64,000 nucleotides of DNA from Physcomitrium patens (taxonomy: Eukaryota > Streptophyta > Bryopsida > Funariales > Funariaceae). Shown here in pieces: positions 1 through 11,560 of the stretch. The notes under the pieces were generated by a model, which was given only the letters and a program-made list of their open reading frames with translations, was not told where the DNA came from and ran no database searches. Every line of letters starts with the position of its first letter. The first letter of the stretch is position 1. The translations under genes and the position numbers were made by a program. The DNA is taken from contig NC_037256.1 of assembly GCF_000002425.4 (NCBI RefSeq), forward strand, positions 1,210,051 to 1,274,050, written 5' to 3'.

Positions 1-605
1 ATAATGCGTAAAATTTTGAAGTAAATAAGTGGTTTATTTAATAATTTTTGAGGTTTTAAAATTATTGTAGTATTTAATTAAAATTTATTAGGATTCAATT
101 AGGATTTACTCAAAATTAGGTTATAATATCTTTAGGATTGTATTAAATTTTCATTAGATTTGGTTATAATTTATTTCAAATTTATTCAAAGATTATTCGA
201 AGTTTTTTATTATTTTGAAAGGATTATTAGGATTTAATTAGTATTTAATTAGGATTTGACTAATATTTATTTAAATTATTTTTAGAATTTCTTTATAATT
301 TCTTTAGAATTTTATCTAAGGATTTTTTATGAATTCTTAATAAATTCTTTAGGATATATTAAGAATTTTTAAAAAATTTCTTTATAATTTCTTTGATTTT
401 TTTATGAATTATTTATTAATTCTTTTAGGATTTCTTTAAGATTTTTAAGATTTTATTGAGATTTTGCTAAAATTTTGGAGGTTTAATTAAATTTTTTTTA
501 GAATTTTATTTAAAAAATTATGTTCTTTTTTATTGCAAAACACAAGTTATCTTCCACAACCATGTATTCAATGTATTCTCAAATAAGATACTATGTAATA
601 TGACA
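1..605 (+). mobile_element. Decayed LTR end, gypsy family A (relic)
   Basis: The stretch around 541-605 aligns by eye, mostly through C-to-T differences, with the 3' end of the family A LTR at 22060-22122. Both carry a ttccacaaccatgt-like block and end in a taatatgaca / taatacgaca terminus. Upstream sequence back to the window edge is extremely AT-rich and may be the rest of the LTR, but that part cannot be aligned with confidence. No primer site or coding sequence follows, so it is a solo or 3' LTR relic. It is old and heavily decayed. Confidence 0.5.
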
Positions 606-3540
606 ACTTTTGTATCTCTTTCTTGAACCATTAACTTATTCTCAAAAATTGCATGAATTTTAAAAACCAAGTTAAATATTAGTATGTAAAAAAATATATT
701 CTAATTTAATAATTAAATTCTTCAAAATTGAAAAAATCTCTATTGACCTTAAATCTAATTTTTAAGATCCTAACTTACTTAAATCTTAATTACTTTTGAT
801 TTAATTTTCTAATTAATTTCAATTTTACAATCCACATCTAATAAAACTCTGTTTATAAATATATAAAAATAAACTTGTGAATTTGCCAAAAAAATTATTA
901 AATTTATCAAAATGTAATTTCTTTTTTATTTAACACAAAACAAAGTTACATAAAACAATCTTGACTTTGCAAAGCCCTTATAAAATTATTATACTTTCAA
1001 ATCTTTCAAAGAAAAACTTAAAGAAATCTTATTAAGTCTTATTTTAATTTGTTTCTTCAACCAATAAACAAACCTTACATTTCTTGTGGATGCATGGTTT
1101 TGTGCCTCATAATTTATTTTGACTTTAGTTCATAACTGGCTTTCTTTAAATATCAATCTTTGAATTATTTTTTAAAAGATTCTTATTTTATTTTATTTTC
1201 ATCTAAATATTTCTATGATATTATTTTTGTTAACCTACATTTTTTTATTTATGGCCCTATAAAATAATTAAAAATTATTTTTACCAAAAAGAAACTTTAG
1301 TACTATATTGTTTTATTACTTCTCTAATTTTTTTCTATGTTTTTAAAGTAACTAGCTACTATATTTTAAATTAAAATTTACTATAATACAATTTTTTTTT
1401 TCATTTAATAGCCATATAATAACACAACAATGTGTTGTACAAGTTGACTACTTATGATATAAATTACCAACATGGTGCATATGTTGGAAACTTGTTTTTT
1501 AAATTAGATATGTCTTTGATTAACAAATCTTTAATCAGTATGTCAATTAATTTACTTTTATCTTAAAAGATAAAATAGAATTAGTCACTTATATTTTAAA
1601 TATCCTTAATGAATTTAGCTTTGTCTTTAAACATGACATCAATTAGTCTAAATCTTTTGGATATTGGCATTATAAAATCCTTACCAAATTTTAATGGATT
1701 AATAATTTTGGCTTGACTTAGGCAAGAAAAAATGATATATCAAAATTCTTAGGCACTCTTTTTAGAATTTTGATCTCCATAAATGAAATAGACTAATTTT
1801 TTTTAGATAGAATAATAAAAAGGTCTAATCAATAATATATAGTTAAAATCAATTTTACCAATACAATAAAAATAATCAACATTCTTCATCTCTCTTCTTT
1901 CTTTCTTTTTAAATCTCTATGTAAAATGGTACCTAAAAATAAATTATACAAACGAATATTTTTATAAATATTTTTTTATTAAGGCAACATGTAATGCCAC
2001 ACATATGCCATAATAATTTAAAAAATAAATTGCAAGTTTATAAAAAAATGAGACTTAGGTATAAGAGACCTTTAGAAAGCATTAATGGCCTGAATAGCCA
2101 AATAGGTGATTATGGCACTTAATCAAGGCAACTCCAATCTTCACATTTTTCTAAGCTATAGACTCATATTGACTTCTTCAAAAGCTCTTGGTAATTGAAA
2201 CTATGATTTTACTTAGAGAGTACTTGTCATTTACAAATAAAGTAGGGACTCTATGATTTAGTTTCACTTATATAGTGGAATCCAATCTCTTCAAAATAAA
2301 TAATAAATTAGATCTTATAGCTCAAACAAAGACTTATTAATTGATTATATACTTTAATTAAAAAAACCTAATCTAAATATTAATCTTAATAAATAATTTA
2401 TATAATCTTAGTCTAAAAAATTTAAATCATACATAATTACAAAATAATCAAATATCTTACACTTTGATATCAAATTTTTTATTACAAAAAAGAAGACCAT
2501 CTATATTATAAAGATCTAATTTTAAAAAAGTTTAAAATCATATAGAATTAATTAAAGTACTTATAAATATAAAAATTATTGAATATAAAAAAGACAAAAA
2601 ATATTCTTACAAATAGACATTTTGAAAGAAGGAATTTTGATCCCTAGACATATTATTGTCAAATAAGTACTAATACCATGGCCTATATCATCAAACTTTG
2701 TAAAAATATCTTATAAAATACTACAAAATATAAAACCTAGTATCTTTTAAATGTAGTAGTAAACTTCTAAATTTTGTACAAATTTAAGTAAAAAAATGTT
2801 TAGTTTAAACTAAAGGCTTATAAAAAAGGTATGTTAATATGGCTTACATATTATTATTTCTTAGTTATTGATATATAAAGATCTTAATCAAATAAAGACA
2901 TATCATTTATTTATCAACTATGCAAATTAAGGCTTTCAAAAAAAATAATGTATAGAATTTGGCAATGTCTACAAGCCAAACAAGCTTAGAATTGGATTAT
3001 ATCTAATATGCACAAATTAGCCGCTAGTCTAAATAGCATTGACTCATTTCTAATCTTTTTATAGAAACAAACTATTTCACAAAAGCCTTTTCTTCTAATT
3101 TCAAGAAATTCAAAAATACATAGACTCTTTTAAGAAATTTATACATGTAGACAATGTTGGGACAATACAATAATCTCTCCTTCAATGATAAAGTATAGTA
3201 GAATAAACAAATTAGAGATAAAATATGGACCAACCTTATCAATTATGGTCATATTCTATAGAAATTCACTTATGATAAATTAGACAAATTAGAAAACAAT
3301 GATAAAACCTTGTTATGCAATAAAAATAAAACATAGATGACAAACATAATATTAGATGTTTTCTTTAACAACACAATATTGTCAAAAACTTGATCTCTCA
3401 TATTAGAATAATTGTGCATACAAGTAACACAACTCATTAAAATATGTGCTCTACTATTGTCTTGTCTTTAAGGTATTAAGTATTAAATTAATTTTATATT
3501 TAATATCTCTAATTAATGTATTACATATACTCCAATTGTG
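606..3540. other. AT-rich intergenic DNA, no gene seen
   Basis: About 2.9 kb of very AT-rich sequence with stops in all frames. I see no coding domain, RNA gene or clear repeat ends. Its composition resembles the decayed transposon sequence elsewhere in the window, so it is probably old transposon remains, but no family can be named. Confidence 0.5.
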
Positions 3541-3545
3541 AAATA

Positions 3546-3576
<31 letters not shown>

Positions 3577-3815
3577 ATATATGTATATATATGTATATAT
3601 GTATATATATGTATATATGTATATATATGTATATATATGTATATATGTATATATATGTATATATATGTATATATGTATATATATGTATATATGTATATAT
3701 ATGTATATATATGTATATATGTATATATATGTATATATATGTATATATGTATATATATGTATATATACATATATATGTATATATATGTATATATGTATAT
3801 ATATGTATATATATA
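3541..3815. repeat. Alternating TA satellite with G every 8 or 10 bp
   Basis: This is an uninterrupted run of TA dinucleotides punctuated by a G at intervals of exactly 8 or 10 bp (units TATATATG and TATATATATG). The order of spacings is not random. Blocks of 28 bp (8+10+10) and 18 bp (8+10) alternate so that the pattern repeats every 74 bp, for example G at 3593, 3667 and 3741. The apparent Tyr/Ile-rich reading frames on both strands here are artefacts of the repeat. Confidence 0.95.
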
Positions 3816-3869
3816 CAATTACAAATAATACATTCACATTCATTAACTTATTGTCAATAAAAGCCATGT

Positions 3870-4575
3870 CATAAGTTCTTTTCCCTATTCCAGACGTCTC
3901 CACCGAGACCTTCGTTTTAGTCGTCGTCATCGTTTCCTTCGAACGATCCTTCAGCGGTACTAGAATTCTTCAAGACCTTGTGCTCGCAGTTGGAAAGCTT
4001 GGGAGCAATCCAAACGGTGGAAGAATGCAAGACTACATCAGCAATGGAATCGACGACTGATGCAAATCCCGGGGTTGAAAGGCAGGCAGGTAGGCAGGAT
4101 TGTGTGGCTTGAGGGTTGCTGATCGCCTGCCACCAGACAGGATCTCTCTTGCAGCGTCGCCGGAGGAGCCCCACTCACAGACTCCGGGTCAATGCCATCC
4201 CATCACTGCCCATCACTTCATCAATGATACATGGCTCGCTTCTCAAGGACGATTTGCCAAGCCACCCTGTGAATGCGCAACGGCAGCGCAGCCTGATCGA
4301 ATGCGACATGCCTAGAGTTGCTGTGTCCCACATCCTGTGCTGTTTTCTGTTGCTGTTCCTGCTGTTGTTGTTATTGTTGTTGTTGTCGTCGTTGTGTGTG
4401 TGTTTCAGCTGCCCACCCATCCATGGAAACACTGCTGCTGCCCTTGCAGTTGTGGATGACGACGATGAAGCAGACGAAGTAGAAGAAGAACACCAGCGAC
4501 GGAACCAAGCCACTGGGTTGCTGCAAATAATCTCAACTGTGAAACTAGGTATAGATTGCCAGAAGGAAAGATAGC
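3870..4575. other. Unassigned GC-richer island
   Basis: A sharply bounded block of near-normal GC content sits within AT-rich DNA. It has open frames on both strands: plus 4116-4574, 152 codons, with a Leu run and an acidic tail; minus 4175-4669 and 3917-4174, with an Asn run caused by a GTT-rich microsatellite at about 4360-4395. No frame shows a domain I recognise. It could be an untranslated exon, a non-coding RNA exon, or the stub of a host gene whose remainder was lost. The strand cannot be decided from the sequence. Confidence 0.25.
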
Positions 4576-6331
4576 ATTTCATATCACAATTCAGCAAAGA
4601 GGGTTTTATTTGACATTCAATTGGTGTTCTAGAAGAAATGTTGGATTTAATGGTAGAAGAAATGTTCAACTGTTTTGAACTTAGGTCTGAGTTTAAAGTT
4701 AATAGTATTCAAGTTCATGTAACAAACTAAAGAATTCAGGTCTTTATTGAATTATTAACAAATTCTTACTTCAGAATTACCAGTCTTGATCATGGAATGT
4801 AATGTACATTTTGCTATTCAGATTAGTCAATGGCACAAAAAGTCATCACAAAACCACAGCAAGAACAATTTATGACTTTGCATCTTAAAAATAAAGTTTA
4901 CCAAAATTAAGATGAGACTCCATGATAAAAAAAATAAAAAAAAAATTGACTGCATTATCAATTGCAAAATGATACTGGTTTGAAATACATCTGTAAAACA
5001 TACTAACCCAAAGAAACACAAAGGATGTTATTTCTGTGTATGCCTATGTGCATATATAGTACTGAAGGAATGAATGAATTTTGTAATGATTTTGGTCTTT
5101 ATGGTCTTCTCTCTTTTGTTTGTTTCCCAAAACAAAGAGACAGGTCTTTCCAATACCTTTGTGGAAAAAGGATGTAAAAGGCATGTAGCAACAAGAGATT
5201 ACACAAGAGACAATCAAATGTGCATCAAATTAAACAAAAAAGAGGGTTGATTATTTGTTTGAATAATATCATGGTTAAAAAGGCTGCCGCTATGATAGAA
5301 GGCTACTATTACTACACTATTCAAGTAGTCTGACAATCCTGAACCTCCACAGCAACAAAATCATATCACATTTTACAGATATCACAAGCTTCCTTAAACC
5401 CCCAAAAAATTAATAACTAAAGACACCATCAGAATGATAATTCATTATGTATTAGCATGAAGACCATGGAAACAATAAATGCATTTGGTGCAAAAGGAAT
5501 CCCAATTTTAGAGGTCTAACAGACAAGTTTTGTTGCATGATTTGCTTGATACTTAAGATGTTTTTAGGCCCATGCATGGGGTGTAAAAAGTAAACAAAGG
5601 AAAAAACAGGGTCGTTCAAAACTTATAAAAGTAAATTTTTAAGCTGAATGTACTATGCATTTTTTATTTGGCCTGTAGAACTTGTGGAAATGTAATAAAA
5701 CTGCTCAATATTAGGAAATTTAAATTATAGTTATATATTTTCCTTTTCTGTTTCCTTTTTCTCCTCTTTTTTGTTGATTATTCAATGAGTCTCTTTGAAA
5801 CTTTGTCTTTGTTGTTTGTTTAAGTTAACCATTTCACCAAGGTGGTATAATTTGATAAGCCCTGAAAGAATGTTCAGATCATCCCTGCATTATATTTTGA
5901 TGCTAATAATGCCCACAACATAACAACAATGGCCCCATTATGAAGACTTCATGAGAAAATGTTGTGATACTAATTATAAGTTTTGTGACATTTTGAAATA
6001 TTCTGAAAGGTTGAGGTGAGCACATGATGGAGCTTGTAAGACAACATATTTCTGGAGTTGTGTCTCAAACATAAAATGTGTAGATTATAGTCTGTCATTA
6101 CACTTCAATCTCTTAGAGTGCATGGTAATGCACAATTACAGAATAATAGTTTTCTAAAAATCCTTTCAGTACTATTGAACTTAACAAATTCTAGAGAAAT
6201 GCACTTAAAACATGTGTTTGATGCTATAAAACAGTTCATGCATTGACAAAGAAAACATGTTTTAATAGGTAGAATTTCAATTATAATTAAATTTTTGAAT
6301 ATGCAGTATGGTGACTCATTTTCTAAAATAA

Positions 6332-6361
<30 letters not shown>
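6332..6361. repeat. (AAT)n microsatellite
   Basis: Ten tandem AAT triplets read directly from the sequence. Confidence 0.95.
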
Positions 6362-6363
<2 letters not shown>

Positions 6364-6471
6364 TTACATGAAGAAAATTAGATAGAAGAAACTGAAAAAA
6401 ATTATAAAATTCTGGAAATAAAAAAAATGGGTATATTAGGTTGATTCCAAATATGATATTTTTAATATAAG

Positions 6472-6498
6472 TTTTTTTTTTTTTTTTTTTTTTTTTTT
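6472..6498. repeat. Poly(T) tract, 27 nt
   Basis: Uninterrupted T run. It produces a spurious lysine-rich frame on the minus strand. Confidence 0.95.
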
Positions 6499-6591
6499 CT
6501 TCAATTTTTTTCGAATTTTTTGAGACTACATTCTTCTCCAATCCTCATTGAAAGATCAAAAAGCTTCCTACAGTTTGTTTCACACAAAAGT

Positions 6592-6617
6592 ATTTTTATT
6601 TATTTATTTATTTATTT
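6592..6617. repeat. (ATTT)n microsatellite
   Basis: About six tandem TTTA/ATTT units read directly. Confidence 0.9.
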
Positions 6618-8208
6618 TAACTTTGCATATTTATAAATTTTTTCTACCATATGCCTTTTCTTTCTTTTTTAAAGTAACTGTTCAAATTATATTACTCAAC
6701 ACTTTTAATCAAATCTGAAAAAAGTCATTGAAGTTTTCACCAAAACCCTTGTACATATTTTCCACCCTGGTTAGTTACATCATTGAATGTACATACCTCC
6801 ACATTTGTAACATCTTCAGTGTTCAACTTCAGTTGTTTTATGTGCTACATGATTGCAAAGTCCAAAAATGAAATATCCACTTGTTCACAAAACCATGATC
6901 AATTAGTCCATTTTGTAACAAATCCCCATATGTTACTATGTATATATACATATATACATACATATTTATATTTAAAAAGATAAACACAAAAAAGAAAAGA
7001 AAAAAATCACATTCTTCATGATATTTGCTTGTGGACAGTAGCCATATCTATGAGACCATCTAGATGTTGGCCCACAACCCCTTCTCTGTTGGAAAGGGGG
7101 CACATAATCCATATGGATATTGCATGATTAGCACCTAATAAGCACCTAAAATCTAAAGTACATGCTAATATCCACACTCCAGTGCAATTTTATTGAAACA
7201 CACAAAATAACAACATGGTAATTTACAAAAAAAAGTTGAACTAATCCTCTTTAAACTTTTTGTGAGGCACAAATAACCACAAATACTAACAAATATTTAG
7301 CAGTGTGAAACATAACACGTGGGTTGTAGGTTCTTTGCAGATTTAATTACCAAAAATATGTCAAGTTAGTACTAAGAGGTTGTAAAATTAGTAATATTTA
7401 TTTATAGATACTAACACGTGAACAATGATTTTTTGTAATCCTCCAATACTTAAAACTTAAAAACATAAACATAAATTAATGGAGAATGGTTTTTTTTAAG
7501 TGTTAAAAGCATAGAGTATTATATAAATATATTTGTGGGTGCTTGGGATGTTGGACCATCACCACTCCCCTCACACCAATAATTTGGACATTAGCATGTT
7601 TTACAAGATTTGTTTAAAAACATGGATCTAGAAATAAGCAGCCGCCCCTCTTCCAATTTTCAAAACTCCAATGAGAAGAAGGAGAAGGCAAATTTGGCAA
7701 GAGACCAATTGAGTTGCCATTTGATGTCTAAAACAATTGTATCTTCTTCTTCTAATTAGGTGGATGGTATTGCAAACTCCAAGAGATGATCTCAGTCCAT
7801 TACAATATCCAAAGCACTATGAGTTAAATACCCAAAATTAACTTTAAATTACCAAAATTTGACATATATTACACCTAAGATTGCACAATAGCAACGAATA
7901 GGTTGGTGACTTGGGTCAGGAGAGTGAAATGTCAACCATGCATGATGGACTAGTACATGTTTATACCAGTTTGTGTAAAAACAACACACGTACACAAAAC
8001 AAAGCTAAATTTGCTAAGTATACAGAAACAATAATAATTATATACAAACATGAGAATAAATAGTAGTCGTGTGTAGAAGGGAAGCCACCTAAAATGGCAG
8101 CTAACGTCACCGGTGAGTCTATGGGTTCTTCGTCCACGGCGCAGCAGTCGAGATGATCGCCGTTAATCACTGATGATGAGTCAAGAGCACCACCACCGCG
8201 GTGGTAGT

Positions 8209-8227
8209 GGGGGGGGGGGGGGGGGGG
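8209..8227 (+). promoter_or_regulatory. G19 homopolymer upstream of TATA box
   Basis: An uninterrupted run of 19 G residues on the plus strand lies about 170 bp upstream of the TATA box at 8395. Such a tract can form a G-quadruplex or other non-B structure and excludes nucleosomes in known systems. A regulatory role here is inference from position only. Its length may vary between assemblies because homopolymers are error-prone. Confidence 0.45.
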
Positions 8228-8394
8228 ACTAGCTCAGGATGCCTTACAGACAGTAACAGCTGCAGTGGTGCTGAGATCATGCGGAAGTGGCGAATAATTT
8301 TTGCCGTCGCAGAATTCCCTGCAGTAAACCATGTCCCGTAAAACCCTCTTCCTCACTGTGTGCTAGCAACTGTATCGAGAGGTTTCGCTCTCCT

Positions 8395-8401
8395 TATATA
8401 A
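8395..8401 (+). promoter_or_regulatory. Probable TATA box of the PIMT transcription unit
   Basis: The motif TTATATAAG sits at the point where the sequence changes from AT-rich intergenic to GC-balanced DNA, in a pyrimidine-rich context. A transcription start about 25-35 bp downstream (near 8425-8435) is expected. It is the best core-promoter candidate upstream of the methyltransferase gene. It lies about 1 kb before the start codon, so a long leader or a second start site is implied. Confidence 0.5.
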
Positions 8402-9403
8402 GCCATTGCCCCTTTTGTTTCCTATCGCTGGCAATCGTCTTCCTTCCCAGTGTCTCTTCTCAAGTGCATTCTTCGAGTTCAGGCCCTAATATCTTAGTGC
8501 CATCCTGTTACAAGCCAGTTCTGCGAACCTGTTTGCGTTTGCTCTCTTCTTCGAGTGCTAGTAGTGTTGTGAATTAACCTCCCTTGGTGGTGAAATACAC
8601 TTTATGAGTTTCTTTCCAGAGGTGACACTGGTAGTGCTCTGATTGTCGGTTCTTGACAATTTGTTGAGTTCTGTGGTGGTCTTGTTGCTGAGAGACTGAT
8701 GAGCTGTGTCAGTGTTGCCTAGATCTCTGTCGGGTTCTGGTACCACTGCCTACTTTTGAAGCAACTGTGATTTTCGTTATAGCAGTATTGTGTTGTTCAG
8801 GTACCAGGTTTTGCGCAGTGGTTGGGAATTAGATTCCTTTTCGGAGGAAGTCATTGCAGAGTCTCGATGTCGCGGCAGTGTGTGGATTAGCGAGTGGTCG
8901 TCCTGTGTGCGTTGCATTGGGGCTAAATTTTGTTAGATTGAAGTATTCTCTCTGTCACCCGATAATCCCAAGTTCTGTATCTCCGTGCCATGAGTCCAGT
9001 TTTTTGAGTTGTTCTTCGTTCCACGATCGCAATTCGGGATTCTCTTGTGCATCACTCAACTCTCCGTAATTAAGTTATCAATCCTTCTTTCTACATTCTG
9101 AGTTTTTCACAAACTTCTGAAGGATTCGCGAAGGGTTGTTGAACCGAAATAATTTTAACCTAGACATCTACATCCATAAATTATCCCTCCGAGGTCTTCG
9201 AATACTACTGCAGCGATCGTCTATAACAAGCTCCATCAACTTCCTCATATCATAAGAGGCATTAAAGAACCTCCGTTTCCCTGGGCGCGGATCAAGCGGA
9301 GTTTTCGAGACAAAGAAAACAAGGGAAAATTGGGAAGCCGTATCTCGCCCCTTGTGCGCCGCCGGGCAAGTACCCGCCGGCGCCAAGTTCACCTGGCGAT
9401 GAG
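8402..9403 (+). other. Putative 5' leader region of PIMT gene
   Basis: About 1 kb of GC-balanced sequence lies between the TATA box and the PIMT start codon. It contains several short open frames without recognisable domains (for example plus 8287-8577 and 8854-9069). It is probably a long 5' untranslated region, possibly with an intron or upstream ORFs. The reading frame immediately upstream of the PIMT ATG is open back to a stop at 9263, with no ATG in between. Confidence 0.4.
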
Positions 9404-11157
9404 ATGATGTGGCGTTGTCATGGAGCAACCAACGCCGAGCTGATCTCTAACTTGCAGAGTACGCGCACGATGCTTCCTAAGCTGACGACTTATCTGCATA
9501 TTCGCATAACTTGCGTTTTACTCTGCACACTGGTCCACGCTGAAAGACTCAGATCTTCATCGGTTTCTGGACAACTGAAGTAGATTCTTGAGCGCAATTT
9601 TAGCGCTGCTTGTGTATCGCCATTGCCGTGAAGTGCCATAAACTGTTAACCCCGTTTATTGTGCTTTCACAGACCAAAAGATCCTCACTTCACCAGAGGC
9701 GGCCCTTGCCATGTACAAAGTGGACAGAAAGCTCTTTGTGCCGGATGCGAGATTGGCTTACAATGATGCTCCTCAAGTCATAGGTAATGTCAGCACGGTG
9801 TGAGCAGATTTAACTTCTCCAAAGATTGGTTTGGTATTGTCTGTTGAGATTTATTGTCGGACGAAAGATTGCGAGAACTAAGTGCTACTCGTGTTTGGTG
9901 GATATTTCAGGGCATTCAGCAACAATCTCTGCCCCGCACATGGTACCATCCCCTTCCTTTCTTGCCCCCCCAATTTGATTTTCACAATGCACTCTATTGT
10001 TTCATGACTAAATTCAGCGTTGGATTTGTAGACTGTAGGACTTCACTCGAGGTTATACCCGCTCACTAACGAGCATCGTTGTTTCCGCAGCACTCATTCT
10101 GTCTGTCTCTGCTGGCTGATTACCTGAAGCCTGGAAACGTCGTCCTTGACGTTGGTTCTGGATCCGGTTACCTCACCGCTGTGTTTGGCCTCATGGTATA
10201 TTATCTAGACTGGAAGCACCGCCGATCCTTCTAGAGTTAGTTAAAATGAATGTGGTTTGTTCGCTGTAGGCATGGTCTCAACAAGTGCAGTTTGTGACTG
10301 GATTCTGAATTCTTTTTTGACACCCCAGGTTGGAGAAACCGGTCACACCGTGGGTGTAGAGCACATTTCTGAACTCGCCTCACGGTCGATTGAAGCTATC
10401 AAATTAACTCCAGCTGGCCCCCTGCTAGAGAAAGGCCACCTTGTTGTTCATGGTAACCATTTACAGCCAACGTTATGAAGTCATCCTTCGGTAGCAAAAG
10501 AAACTGAGTTTTGCTGTGAAATCTAGGTTGGTCCGAGGTGCTGTGTCCATCACGTAAGCGTTGTTGGGGCCAGCCTAGATTTAAGAGGGATCTTCTACGT
10601 ACTAGTGTTAGATTTTTTTAGTAGCAGTTCAGAGTGACGACTGATGAAGTGTTCTGCCTCTGACAAGCCAAGTGCTGGAATGAAATGCAGTGGCGGATGG
10701 GAAGCTTGGTTGGGAGGAATGCGGGCCTTACGATGCCATCCACGTGGGAGCAGCAGCAGCAGGTATATCGCCACCTTTCCCTGATAGTGATCTTGAGCAA
10801 CATTGTTCTCCAGCCATGAGGAAAGTTCTTAAAAATTCTCACCTTAATCTTGTGTATTGCTTGAATGAACAGAACTTCCTGAGGCTCTAGTGAGGCAGCT
10901 GAAGCCAGGTGGGCGAATGGTTATTCCTGTGGGAACCAATTCTCAGGTAGACCTTTCTGACGCAACCGGGGTATTCTGAAAGTTTTCGTAGACCGTGTAC
11001 TCTCCATCATTATGTCATGGATTTCGGTTCCAACCCTACCTCTAATAATTGCACTGCTGATTAAAATGAGCAGGAGCTTGTTATTATTGACAAGTTACTC
11101 GATGGGACTGTGAAGAAGACCAACGAGTTGGGCGTTCGCTACGTGCCACTCATCTGA
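9404..11157 (+). CDS. PIMT: Protein-L-isoaspartate O-methyltransferase (PIMT)
   Basis: This enzyme transfers a methyl group from S-adenosylmethionine to L-isoaspartyl residues in damaged proteins, starting their repair; it is normally soluble. Eight exons: 9404-9458, 9673-9783, 9911-9942, 10091-10195, 10329-10452, 10691-10759, 10873-10946, 11074-11157. All introns are GT-AG and phases match, giving 217 residues, close to the usual ~225. Visible motifs: N-terminal GATNAELISNLQ; VDRKLFVP near residue 35; the active-site TISAPHMH (60-67), encoded largely by a 32-nt exon; SAM motif I LDVGSGSGYLTA (85-96); VGVEH with its acidic residue near 112; PYDAIHVGAAA; LKPGGRMVIPVG; and the C-terminal RYVPL. 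I chose the first of two adjacent ATGs because no upstream in-frame ATG exists before the stop at 9263. Identity is secure; the exact N-terminus is less so, since plants can use alternative PIMT starts. Confidence 0.95.
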
Positions 11158-11560
11158 GTATAAGCTGGAAGTGCTTTCCAATTCACTATGTGACGAACAG
11201 TTAAAGAATTCTACCACATCTCTGTAGAGCCACTTGGAACTCCGCTTTATGGCCCCGCGCGGCGCTAGAAATCCCTTTAGAGCCTTCTTTGTGGTACTCT
11301 GCCTCTGTAGAAAAGTCATCACACTCTACCGAATAACCGTGCCTAGTTTTTGGATCCCACTCGTTGCCACAGTGGGTTAGTTCTGGGCTCGAATTTTTGA
11401 CCTGTCTTTCTGTGCTCTTCCTGTAGCGTTGGAGCAAGTTAGCGAATTTTTGCATGTGTAACTTAGTCGTACTACGTACTACACGTACAGTACTATCTCC
11501 TGGTGTTATACCAGGACTCGATTGTTTGACCTCATAAATAAAGCCTATATTTCTACCACA
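11158..11560 (+). other. PIMT 3' untranslated region
   Basis: GC-balanced sequence follows the PIMT stop codon without a further domain. It ends just beyond a canonical AATAAA signal at 11537-11542. Minus-strand open frames here (11095-11322, 11201-11455) are shadows overlapping the last exon and the trailer. Confidence 0.6.
11537..11542 (+). terminator. AATAAA polyadenylation signal of PIMT
   Basis: Canonical AATAAA about 380 bp after the PIMT stop codon; the distance is typical of a plant 3' UTR. Confidence 0.6.

Larger units (their letters stand above)
4576..8160. other. AT-rich intergenic DNA with simple repeats, no gene seen
   Basis: About 3.6 kb of low-GC sequence without a supportable gene. 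It contains three simple-sequence tracts, listed separately. Short open frames here (for example minus 4827-5021 and plus 6783-6983) lack domains, codon signal or splice context. Confidence 0.55.

Noticed and set aside
3454-3930. Tyr/Ile-rich open frames on both strands
   Set aside because: They are translations of the TA satellite in several frames and carry no coding signal.
6323-6541. Lysine-rich minus-strand frame
   Set aside because: Produced by the poly(T) and AAT tracts.
7961-8170. 69-codon minus-strand frame with a hydrophobic stretch
   Set aside because: Starts in GC-richer DNA but lacks domain, splice or promoter support; it may be chance beside the PIMT promoter.
8287-8577. 96-codon plus-strand frame around the TATA box
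   Set aside because: It spans the presumed transcription start and shows no domain, so it is probably leader and promoter DNA.
9168-9428. 86-codon minus-strand frame overlapping PIMT exon 1
   Set aside because: Shadow of the coding exon and leader on the opposite strand.
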